A stretch of 33,406 nt of DNA, taken from an uncultured Pseudomonadota bacterium (GTDB lineage Bacteria > Pseudomonadota > Gammaproteobacteria > Steroidobacterales > Steroidobacteraceae). Location: positions 1 to 33,406 of the forward strand of contig CAIKZZ010000038.1 in the NCBI GenBank assembly GCA_903832085.1. The letters run 5' to 3'. Below are positions 16,953 to 24,334 of this stretch, piece by piece. The position numbers and the translations under genes are program-made. The notes below the pieces were generated by a model. It saw only the letters and a program-made list of their open reading frames with translations, searched no databases and was not told the DNA's origin. The stretch's first letter is position 1; each line of letters starts with the position of its first letter.

Positions 16953-19445
16953 TCACAACGTACGAGTAATCACGACACGCTCATAACACTCGATCTGATC
17001 GCCAGCGCGCACATCGTTATAGTCTTTGACCGCGATGCCACACTCAGTTCCAGCCCGAACCTCATTAACGTCGTCTTTGAATCGTCGCAGCGACTCAAGC
17101 GCACCTTCAAAAATTACAACGTTATCACGCAGCACGCGGATCGGATTGTTGCGCTTAACATGCCCCTCCATAACGAGGCATCCCGCAACCTGACCAAATT
17201 TACTCGAGCTAAATACGTCCCGCACTTGCGCAAGACCCACAATCTGGTCACGCACTTCGGGCGCTAAGAGACCGGACAGCGCAGCACGTACATCATCAAT
17301 TGCTTCGTAAATAATACTGTAATACTGGATTGCAACGCCCTGCTCTTTCAGTGCGTTACGTGATGCTGCATCAGCCCGTACGTTAAACGCGATGATTCTT
17401 GCTTTTGACGCAACGGCAAGCGACACATCAGACTCAGTGATACCACCAACGCCACTAGAAATAACCTTGACGGCAACTTCCGAGGTCGACAACTTCTGCA
17501 GCGAATCACGCAAGGCCTCAGCAGAACCTTGTACGTCAGCTTTAATAATCAACTGAACCGTCTGCGTCTTACCATCTTCCATCTGCGAGAACGCGTCTTC
17601 AATCTTTGTCGTATTACGAGCAAGCTTGACGTCGCGGAACTTACCTTGCCGATAAAGCGCCACTTCACGCGCCTTACGCTCGCTCTCAACCACGAGAAAC
17701 TCGTCACCAGCCAAGGGTGCGCCCGTCAATCCGAGCACTTGTACCGGAATCGACGGACCAGCCGAATCAACAGCTTTGCCAGTCTCATCAAACATTGCAC
17801 GCACACGTCCGTATTCCTGACCTGCAAGAATCGGGTCACCTAGCTTTAGAGTACCGCGCTTAACAAGGATCGTTGCCACTGCGCCACGACCCTTCTCAAT
17901 GCTCGCTTCAAGCACAACGCCGACAGCCTGACCCTGTATGGAGGCCTTTAGCTCTAGCACTTCCGCCTGCAATAAGAGCGACTCCAACAACTTATCAACG
18001 CCATCTCCTGTTTTCGCTGACAGCGGTACAAAAATGACCTCACCGCCATACTCTTCAGGGATCACGCCATGTTTCACGAGTTCGTTCTTGACTCGCTCAG
18101 GCTCCGCTTCATTCTTATCAATTTTATTAAGAGCCACTACCATAGGCACTTCAGCTGCTTTCGCATGCTCAATGGCCTCGATGGTTTGCGGCATTACCCC
18201 GTCATCAGCAGCCACAACCAATACGACGATGTCGGTAATCTTCGCACCGCGTGCCCGCATCGAGGTAAACGCAGCATGGCCAGGTGTGTCTATGAAAGTA
18301 ATAATTCCGCGTGGCGTCGTCACATGATAGGCGCCAATGTGCTGAGTGATTCCACCAGCCTCACCGGCAGCAATCTTCGCACTACGAATGTAATCGAGTA
18401 GCGACGTCTTACCGTGATCGACGTGTCCCATGATCGTCACAACTGGCGGGCGCATCGTGACCTCGCCATGACCGCCAGCTGCGTTCTGCAACTCTTCTTC
18501 GAGCGCATTCTCACGCAGAGTCTTGGCCGAGTGCCCCATCTCTTCGACAACAAGTACGGCGGTATCTTGATCCAGCGGCTGATTAATAGTCGCCATCACG
18601 CCCATATTCATCAGCGACTTAATAACTTCACTGCCCTTGACGGCCATCTTCTGCGCCAGCTCAGCAACAGTGATGGTTTCAGGAATTGACACTTCGCGCT
18701 TAACAGGCGCAGTTGGCATTTCAAAGCCATGGCGACCTTCAGGGGCCTGCTGCCCACTGCGACGGCCTCGCTGTGGCTTTTTCTTTTTATATCGTGAGCT
18801 GACGTCAGAAGAAACATGCAGTTCTTGCCGACCATAACGTGTGCTTTTATCTTCGGCTTCAATAGCGCGCGGCGCAGGGCGCTCTACCGCTTTGCGACTC
18901 CTATCAGCTTCATCGCGCGCGCGTTGCTCTGCCTGCCGGCGAGCCTCTTCCTCAATCAGCCGGCGCGACTCCTCTTCAGTGCGACGACGATTGTCTTCCT
19001 CGCTACGCTTACGAGCTTCTTCATCGGCCTTGCGCTGTGCCGCTTCTTCGATGGCGCGCTGAGCAGCTTCTTCTTGCTCACGCACCTTATCAATTTCTTC
19101 TTGCGCCACACGAGCCTGCTCTTCGAGCACGCCACGATTAATATAGGTACGCTTAGTGCGCACCTCAACACTCACCGTGCGAGCGCGACCCTGAGCCGCA
19201 CTGACCTTCAGCTCACTCTGTGTTTTACGCTGTAGTGTGATTTTGCGTGGGCCAGCAGCTTGCGTCGGCTCTGCCACATGCCCGTGCGACCGACGCAAGT
19301 GGGTCAGCAGCTCAGTCTTCGCCTCGTCGCTTAACTGCGCATCTGCACTAACCACCTGAATACCAGCTTCCTCAAGCTGTTTCAGTAGTCGCTCAACAGG
19401 AACCTTGAGAACTTCGGCAAATTGCGCAACCGTAACATCAGACAT
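16953..19445 (-). CDS. infB: Translation initiation factor IF-2
   Basis: An 830-residue IF-2, the GTPase that brings initiator fMet-tRNA to the 30S P site and promotes subunit joining. The N-terminal IF2-N domain ([20 protein letters not shown]) is followed by a long charged, coiled-coil linker of Glu/Arg/Ala repeats (about 100-200) and a second IF2-N domain ([20 protein letters not shown]). The G domain starts near residue 337 with G1 [10 protein letters not shown]3 DTPGHAAF, G4 NKID and G5 SAK. Domains II-IV follow, ending with the fMet-tRNA-binding C2 barrel. AGGAG lies 6 nt upstream of the ATG. It is near E. coli IF2 in size (890 aa), and the 13-bp gap to nusA fits the operon. Confidence 0.97.
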   Translation of the reverse strand: MSDVTVAQFAEVLKVPVERLLKQLEEAGIQVVSADAQLSDEAKTELLTHLRRSHGHVAEPTQAAGPRKITLQRKTQSELKVSAAQGRARTVSVEVRTKRTYINRGVLEEQARVAQEEIDKVREQEEAAQRAIEEAAQRKADEEARKRSEEDNRRRTEEESRRLIEEEARRQAEQRARDEADRSRKAVERPAPRAIEAEDKSTRYGRQELHVSSDVSSRYKKKKPQRGRRSGQQAPEGRHGFEMPTAPVKREVSIPETITVAELAQKMAVKGSEVIKSLMNMGVMATINQPLDQDTAVLVVEEMGHSAKTLRENALEEELQNAAGGHGEVTMRPPVVTIMGHVDHGKTSLLDYIRSAKIAAGEAGGITQHIGAYHVTTPRGIITFIDTPGHAAFTSMRARGAKITDIVVLVVAADDGVMPQTIEAIEHAKAAEVPMVVALNKIDKNEAEPERVKNELVKHGVIPEEYGGEVIFVPLSAKTGDGVDKLLESLLLQAEVLELKASIQGQAVGVVLEASIEKGRGAVATILVKRGTLKLGDPILAGQEYGRVRAMFDETGKAVDSAGPSIPVQVLGLTGAPLAGDEFLVVESERKAREVALYRQGKFRDVKLARNTTKIEDAFSQMEDGKTQTVQLIIKADVQGSAEALRDSLQKLSTSEVAVKVISSGVGGITESDVSLAVASKARIIAFNVRADAASRNALKEQGVAIQYYSIIYEAIDDVRAALSGLLAPEVRDQIVGLAQVRDVFSSSKFGQVAGCLVMEGHVKRNNPIRVLRDNVVIFEGALESLRRFKDDVNEVRAGTECGIAVKDYNDVRAGDQIECYERVVITRTL

Positions 19446-19458
19446 GTATCGCTCCTAA

Positions 19459-20973
19459 TCAGGACGCCGCGCCGTCGGCGAACCAGTGGGCGCGCGCAGC
19501 CATAATTAACTTGCCCGCGCGGGCGTCGTCCAGGTTTTCGATACCCTCTAAATCTTCAATTGATTGTTCCGCCAACTGCTCGCGGGTTCGAACCCCGCGT
19601 GCGGCCAGTTGCTTGGCAAGCTTCGCGTCCATGCCATCGACCTCGAGCAAATCAGCGCTGGGAGGCCCAGAATCCGAGGTTTCTTCACGCGCAATCGCTT
19701 GAGTCAACAATACGTCACGAGCACGGTTCCGTAACTCACTGACCATTGCATCGTCGAACTCTTCGATTGCTAACAACTCATTGGTGGGCACATAGGCGAT
19801 CTCTTCGATCGTTGAAAAACCCTCTTGCACCAAAATAAGCGCGACGTCTGCATCCACATCGAGCGCCTGCATAAAGACATCGCGCAGCTGAGTCGTCTCA
19901 GCTTCGCTCTTTTCTTCAGCGGCCTGCTCACTCATGATGTTGAGCTTCCAGCCGGTCAACTCAGATGCCAGACGAATATTTTGTCCGCCACGTCCAATGG
20001 CCTGACTCAACTTCTCTTCTGCCACAGCAATGTCCATGCTGTGCTGCTCTTCATCCACAACAATTGAGGTCACCTCAGCTGGCTGCATCGCATTGATGAC
20101 GAACTGAGCGGGATTATCCTCGTAGGGAATAATATCAACGCGCTCGCCAGCAATCTCATTAGACACAGCTTGAACGCGGCTACCGCGCATACCAACGCAT
20201 GCACCAACCGGGTCAATACGGCTATCTGTGCTTTTGACAGCAATCTTTGCTCGCACACCAGGATCTCTGGCCGCCGACAGAATCTGGATGAGCCCCTGAC
20301 CGACTTCAGGAACCTCCAGCTTAAAAAGCTCAATCAGAAACTCTGGCGCTGTTCGTGACAAGAAGAGCTGCGGGCCCCGTGGTTCCGAGCGTACCTCACG
20401 CAGGTACGCCTTCACGCGATCTTGCGTCCGAATGGGCTCGCGCGGAATGAGGTTTTCGCGAGGGATAAAACCCTCAGCGTTTTGCCCCAGATCAACATAA
20501 ATGCCGTTGCGATCAACGCGCTTCACGATGCCGCTAATCAAGGTACCAATACGCTCTTGATAGGCTTCAACGACCTGAGCACGCTCGGCCTCGCGAACCT
20601 TTTGAACAATGACTTGCTTTGCTGTCTGCGCATCGATACGGCCGAATTCCTCGGTAGGGAGTGGGACCTCGACAAAGCCACCAACCTCAGCCGCTGGGTC
20701 TACATCCAGCGCATCTTCCAACCGCAACTCACGCTCCGGAAACTCAAGCTCACGTGAGTCATCAGCAAAAACTTTCCAGCGCTGAAACGCTTCATAATCA
20801 CCAGTGCGACGATTGATGGCGATACGCGCATCCATCTCTTCACCATGGCGCTTGCGAGTCGCCGATGCGAGCGCAGCTTCAAGCGCCTCAAAGATAATCT
20901 CTTTGTCGATGCTTTTTTCATTAGCGACGCTATCAACTGCGTCGACGATTTCTTTTAGCGTTGTCTTAGCCAT
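19459..20973 (-). CDS. nusA: Transcription termination/antitermination factor NusA
   Basis: A 504-residue NusA that binds RNA polymerase and nascent RNA to control pausing, termination and rRNA antitermination. Order: N-terminal polymerase-binding domain, S1 domain (VEAYQERIGTLISGIVKRVD, then NAEGFIPRENLIPREPIR), KH1 and KH2 (IDPVGACVGMRGSRVQAVSN, LSQAIGRGGQNIRLASELTG), and two C-terminal acidic repeats (about 365-500) ending in LEGIENLDDARAGKLIMAAR. The C-terminal repeats are the gammaproteobacterial form that contacts the alpha-CTD. The ribosome-binding site lies within the last codons of rimP, 6 bp upstream. Confidence 0.97.
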   Translation of the reverse strand: MAKTTLKEIVDAVDSVANEKSIDKEIIFEALEAALASATRKRHGEEMDARIAINRRTGDYEAFQRWKVFADDSRELEFPERELRLEDALDVDPAAEVGGFVEVPLPTEEFGRIDAQTAKQVIVQKVREAERAQVVEAYQERIGTLISGIVKRVDRNGIYVDLGQNAEGFIPRENLIPREPIRTQDRVKAYLREVRSEPRGPQLFLSRTAPEFLIELFKLEVPEVGQGLIQILSAARDPGVRAKIAVKSTDSRIDPVGACVGMRGSRVQAVSNEIAGERVDIIPYEDNPAQFVINAMQPAEVTSIVVDEEQHSMDIAVAEEKLSQAIGRGGQNIRLASELTGWKLNIMSEQAAEEKSEAETTQLRDVFMQALDVDADVALILVQEGFSTIEEIAYVPTNELLAIEEFDDAMVSELRNRARDVLLTQAIAREETSDSGPPSADLLEVDGMDAKLAKQLAARGVRTREQLAEQSIEDLEGIENLDDARAGKLIMAARAHWFADGAAS

Positions 20974-20979
20974 TTCGCT

Positions 20980-21456
20980 TTACTCCCGCCGCATGCCAAA
21001 TTCTGGCACTAGCCGCGCTGTCTTAATCGCACTTAATTCCAAATCCACTCGCTGTCCGTCAACTTCGAGCACGATGTTCTGCCCCTCGACTGCCATCAAC
21101 TGGCCAGTCCATCGCCGCCGGCCATCCCGCGGCAAAACAGATTCCACGTGCACTCGCCCACCAACAAAACGATCAAAATGCTCAAGCGTCCGCAGCGGCC
21201 GGTCAAAACCGGGCGAGGACACCTCAAGCGTGTACTCATTCTTTATCGTGTCAGCAGCGTCCATCACCGTGCTCACGCGCCGACTCACAGCTGCACAGTC
21301 CTCAACCGTGATGCCATCCGGCCCCATCGAGCCTGGTCGGTCAATGTAAAGACGCAATAGTCCGCCACCGCGATGTGACTGCACTTCAAGCTCGATCAAT
21401 TCGTAGCCTAAAGCCTCCACCTCACCACTTAGGAGCCTCAGTAGCGCCTCACGCAT
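20980..21456 (-). CDS. rimP: Ribosome maturation factor RimP
   Basis: A 158-residue RimP, required for 30S subunit maturation. Typical elements are EALGYELIELEVQSHRGGGL with the alpha/beta N-domain, RLYIDRPGSMGPDGITVEDC, the YTLEVSSPGFDRPL signature, and a C-terminal Sm-like beta barrel (GGRVHVESVL, RWTGQLMAVEGQNIVLEVDG). A GTG at 21459 is one codon upstream and equally possible; GGGGTGGA upstream serves both. It heads the rimP-nusA-infB-rbfA-truB operon. Confidence 0.96.
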   Translation of the reverse strand: MREALLRLLSGEVEALGYELIELEVQSHRGGGLLRLYIDRPGSMGPDGITVEDCAAVSRRVSTVMDAADTIKNEYTLEVSSPGFDRPLRTLEHFDRFVGGRVHVESVLPRDGRRRWTGQLMAVEGQNIVLEVDGQRVDLELSAIKTARLVPEFGMRRE

Positions 21457-21472
21457 CACAATCCACCCCGAG

Positions 21473-21486
21473 CAGAACCCGGCTTA
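21473..21486 (+). other. RNase P RNA 3'-end-like 14-mer
   Basis: The plus strand reads CAGAACCCGGCTTA, identical to the conserved 3' end of bacterial RNase P RNA (E. coli ...GACAGAACCCGGCTTATCGG). No other part of rnpB is present, as the upstream sequence is rimP in antisense. It may be a remnant or chance. Confidence 0.2.
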
Positions 21487-21510
21487 CCGTCGCCACCCAA
21501 AAAATGGGCC

Positions 21511-21533
21511 AAAAAAATGGGCCCGCAGCCCAT
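21511..21533 (-). terminator. Rho-independent terminator-like hairpin in the rimP leader
   Basis: On the minus strand ATGGGC-TGCGG-GCCCAT (21533-21517) is a 6-bp GC-rich hairpin followed directly by six more Ts (21516-21511). It lies about 55 nt upstream of rimP. It could end a short RNA read from upstream, or act as an attenuator of the rimP operon. Confidence 0.5.
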
Positions 21534-21569
21534 GAGTGGGTCACGACGTAAGTCGTCGTTTCCCAAACG

Positions 21570-21593
21570 AAAAAGCCCCGTCAGGGGCTTTTT
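21570..21593. terminator. Bidirectional terminator hairpin upstream of rimP
   Basis: AAAAAGCCCC-GTCA-GGGGCTTTTT is a perfect 10-bp inverted repeat with a 4-nt loop, the standard form of a bidirectional intrinsic terminator. On the minus strand it is the first of two hairpins between the AT-rich promoter-like region near 21740 and rimP at 21456. Confidence 0.7.
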
Positions 21594-21716
21594 ACGACAC
21601 TTTGGAGAGCTACTCTGCCAGAGCCAGCCCCCGCACCTTCCCAGTATACGACAAACTGCCTCACTCCGAAAGCCGCTATCAGCCCGGCGGTGACCGTATC
21701 GGCTCGCTGTTTAGCC

Positions 21717-21762
21717 TATAATTTCTTTATTATCAGTATGTTAGAAAATATTATAGCGTCAA
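21717..21762. promoter_or_regulatory. AT-rich promoter region between the M61 gene and rimP
   Basis: The stretch holds several promoter-like boxes. On the minus strand TTGACG (21762-21757) and CATACT (21740-21735) are 16 bp apart, matching 5/6 and 4/6, and would drive the rimP operon. Minus TATAAT occurs at 21755-21750 and plus TATAAT at 21717-21722, both without a good -35. The rest of the 380-bp gap holds the two terminator hairpins and no gene I recognise. Confidence 0.35.
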
Positions 21763-21838
21763 TTACTGCGCCCACACACAGGCCTAGGCCCGGTGCGGCG
21801 GGGCCAGCGCACCCCGACCCCACTAATCAAAATCTCCA

Positions 21839-23740
21839 TTAGTTACGAGGACTTAAGATCGCATCGAGGCGTGCCGGGACCGAACTGTCACGCACTAAAT
21901 GGGGGTACTTCAAGCCCTCGTGGTAATCGAGCCGTGTAACCCAGTAGCGCTCACCGGTCCTCATAATGAGCTCAATGGGCGCCGCGTCAGACTGAGCCCG
22001 TCGTAGGGCGTCTTTCAACGCAGCAGCGGTATACGCCACGCCGTTAACGGCAAGCACTTGCGCGGACTCCGTCACATCGGCTTTGTAGGCCGCACTACCC
22101 CACGCTACGTTGGTCACGGTACCGTCGCTATCATCAATTTGCATACCGATCGAAAAAGAAAAGTTTGCGCGCTTAGCCTGGGCCTCAGCCGCTTGTAGAA
22201 AATCACTCTCGGTATCGTCATAGCGCAGCTGATAACCACCGCGACGAATTCCGTCGAGCGGCGCGGGAATCGCCACCCGATCTAACCTCTGCCGCAAAAA
22301 CGTTGCCCAGTCATACGGCTCGACCACATTTAACTCGCGGACCAGATCTTCAAACGTGTAAGTGACGGGCTTAAAGCTACCGTCATTGATTCCAAAAAAC
22401 CGTAGCGCAAAATCATCCAGCGAACGCGTGTCGCCAGAACGCTCACGGATCAATGTATCCACATCAAGCCATATGAGCTGACCTTCCGAGTAATAATCTT
22501 CAAAACGCTGCCAATCGGTCCAAGACTGTGGCCTACGCGGATTTATGATCTCGTCATTGGTCGTGTCCTGCAAAGAGCGCCAGCCACGTCCTGCCTGCAT
22601 ATCAAAAAATGCGGCGGTCATAGCCAATTCATCCAACGCCTCTGCACGCGACCACAGCCCCGAACGGGCCGTCAACACTTCGCCCCAATACTGCGTTTGA
22701 CCCTCATAAACCCACAGCAAACTATCTTGCATTGGTACGTTATAGTTTGGTGTCCACAAATCGGCCGGGCGCCGAAACTTTCCGTTCCATGAATGCGTGA
22801 ATTCATGACCAAGCAGATCACGGCCCCAGGGATTTTTGCTCCATTCCGTAAAGAATTCCGGATCTGCCCCATCCTCACTCGACTGATGATGCTCAAGGCC
22901 GATCTGCGCGATTTGATTGCTTAAGCTAAACAAAAAATCATAGTGGCTGTAATGGTGCGCACCGAACAGCTTATATGCCTGCTGCACAAGCGCCCGAAAC
23001 TGCTCAAGCTGATCGTCTTTAACCGACAGATATTCGGCCCGATCGGCAAATAGATTCATGCGCACCGGGGCTGAACTACCAGGGTCTAGATCAAGCCGCC
23101 GACTGTATAAACCGGCATAGATCGGACTATCGACCAAGGTCTCCAATGAGACCGGTTTAAATGTTGTACTTGCACCATCAACCGTTGCCACTTCAAGCGC
23201 AGTCCCATAGGCCCACCCTGCCGGCAATGTGACAGTCGCGCTCACGGGAATGCGGCTCCCGAAGTATCCAGCCGGATACAGTACGACGGTATTCCACTCG
23301 AGCAGAAGCATCTCTCGACTGATTTCCGCCGGACCTACCTTTGCACTGGTCGGCGACAGGTACTGAAATGCGAGGTCCACAGACGTCGTGCCACTCGGCA
23401 AAGTGATGCGCAAAGCATAGGCATCCAACGGATCACGCTCCCAGCGGACCGCAACACCCTTCACACTCGCAGTCAGACCGGCTAGCCGATCAATCGGCCC
23501 TTCCGGCGCATGCGTGCCTGGTAGCCACTTCGGATAGAGCAGCGTGGTGCCGGCATGCAGACCTGAAATGGTTTCATGCACGGTGATGATCCGGCGTCTT
23601 ACGTCGCTCGCGTCCACCGCCAAATGGATCATTCCAGCATAGGGTTGATCCCGTGGTTTTTCGCTACCAGTAGCAGCGGGCAAGGCCCCCTGAGCCCAGC
23701 ACGCGACAAGACACGCAAAACCCCCTAGAACATGCGACAT
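21839..23740 (-). CDS. Secreted M61-family metallopeptidase with PDZ domain
   Basis: A 633-residue M61 (glycyl aminopeptidase type) enzyme. A signal peptide at the start (MSHVLGGFACLVACWAQGAL) indicates export. The N-terminal beta-rich domain is followed by the peptidase domain with the zinc motif HEFTHSWNGKFRRP, and downstream LLWVYEGQTQYWGE, the Glu that completes zinc binding, then DMQAGRGWRSLQDTTND. A C-terminal PDZ domain (VTNVAWGSAAYKADVTESAQ, VLAVNGVAYTAAAL) ends it. Family members cleave N-terminal Gly/Ala residues. An in-frame start at 23872 adds 44 residues before the signal peptide; 23740 is preferred as it starts at the signal peptide, with GAG a few bases upstream. It is transcribed away from the carrier-protein cluster from the same intergenic region. 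Confidence 0.85.
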   Translation of the reverse strand: MSHVLGGFACLVACWAQGALPAATGSEKPRDQPYAGMIHLAVDASDVRRRIITVHETISGLHAGTTLLYPKWLPGTHAPEGPIDRLAGLTASVKGVAVRWERDPLDAYALRITLPSGTTSVDLAFQYLSPTSAKVGPAEISREMLLLEWNTVVLYPAGYFGSRIPVSATVTLPAGWAYGTALEVATVDGASTTFKPVSLETLVDSPIYAGLYSRRLDLDPGSSAPVRMNLFADRAEYLSVKDDQLEQFRALVQQAYKLFGAHHYSHYDFLFSLSNQIAQIGLEHHQSSEDGADPEFFTEWSKNPWGRDLLGHEFTHSWNGKFRRPADLWTPNYNVPMQDSLLWVYEGQTQYWGEVLTARSGLWSRAEALDELAMTAAFFDMQAGRGWRSLQDTTNDEIINPRRPQSWTDWQRFEDYYSEGQLIWLDVDTLIRERSGDTRSLDDFALRFFGINDGSFKPVTYTFEDLVRELNVVEPYDWATFLRQRLDRVAIPAPLDGIRRGGYQLRYDDTESDFLQAAEAQAKRANFSFSIGMQIDDSDGTVTNVAWGSAAYKADVTESAQVLAVNGVAYTAAALKDALRRAQSDAAPIELIMRTGERYWVTRLDYHEGLKYPHLVRDSSVPARLDAILSPRN

Positions 23741-24027
23741 AACTCGTGATGGCACTTTCCGCGACCCCCAATATGAAAACAGCGAAAACCATACCTTAAA
23801 AGTCACGGCCAACGCTATAACCTCGGAAGGTTTATGCGTGACGGGCCACCAGAACCGAACAACCTCAACCACCGTCCGCCCGTTTTAGCTGCTGAAAACG
23901 ATGGCAGGGAGGACCCACAACGCGCGCCTCGTTGTAAGTGTTGATCGGGCAGCCCACGTTACTTAAGGTAAAATCTGATAAATTAAGGCAACTTTTGATA
24001 ACAACCGTTCTGGACCCGATTAAACCT

Positions 24028-24300
24028 ATGCCGACCAACGCCCCCACATCGCCACTCACAGCATCCGAACGCGTCCGACAGGTGCTTAAAGCGCACGGAC
24101 GCCTCGCGACTGCCATTGAGTCACTCGGCGATACGGACAGCTTGTATCAGGCGGGACTGACGTCGCATGCCAGCATCAACGTCATGCTGGGCCTTGAGGG
24201 AGAATTCAATATTGAATTTCCCGACAGTCTGTTGAAGCGGGGAACGTTTGAGAGCGTTGCAGCGATCACGTCTGCGCTTGAAACTCTCACCCCGGGCTGA
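24028..24300 (+). CDS. Carrier protein for the amino acid:[carrier protein] ligase
   Basis: A 90-residue acyl-carrier-like protein: four-helix pattern with ERVRQVLKAHGRLA first, then DTDSLYQAGLTSHASINVML, EFNIEFPDSLLKR and a last helix (FESVAAITSALETL). The phosphopantetheine site is Ser46 in GLTSHAS, where normal ACPs have GxDSL. The LYxAGLTSHAS...ML form is, as I recall, typical of carrier proteins that partner the SerRS-like ligases, including those of Bradyrhizobium. Thioester-bound glycine or alanine would be its cargo. Open frame reaches back to 23938, but ATG 24028 fits the family length. Its role follows from the ligase gene about 3.9 kb downstream on the same strand. No strong ribosome-binding site is visible. 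Confidence 0.82.
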   Translation: MPTNAPTSPLTASERVRQVLKAHGRLATAIESLGDTDSLYQAGLTSHASINVMLGLEGEFNIEFPDSLLKRGTFESVAAITSALETLTPG

Positions 24301-24334
24301 TGCTCGGACAGCTCCCAATCAGATGGAGCGATCG

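Noticed and set aside
18816-19235. Plus-strand open frame of 139 codons inside infB.
   Set aside because: It runs antisense through the repetitive Glu/Arg/Ala linker of IF-2, where codon repetition keeps other frames open. No ribosome-binding site or family resemblance.
21784-21812. GC-rich hairpin downstream of the M61 gene as its terminator.
   Set aside because: The stem GGTGCG/CGCACC has a 10-nt loop and no T-run after it on the minus strand, so it cannot be called an intrinsic terminator.
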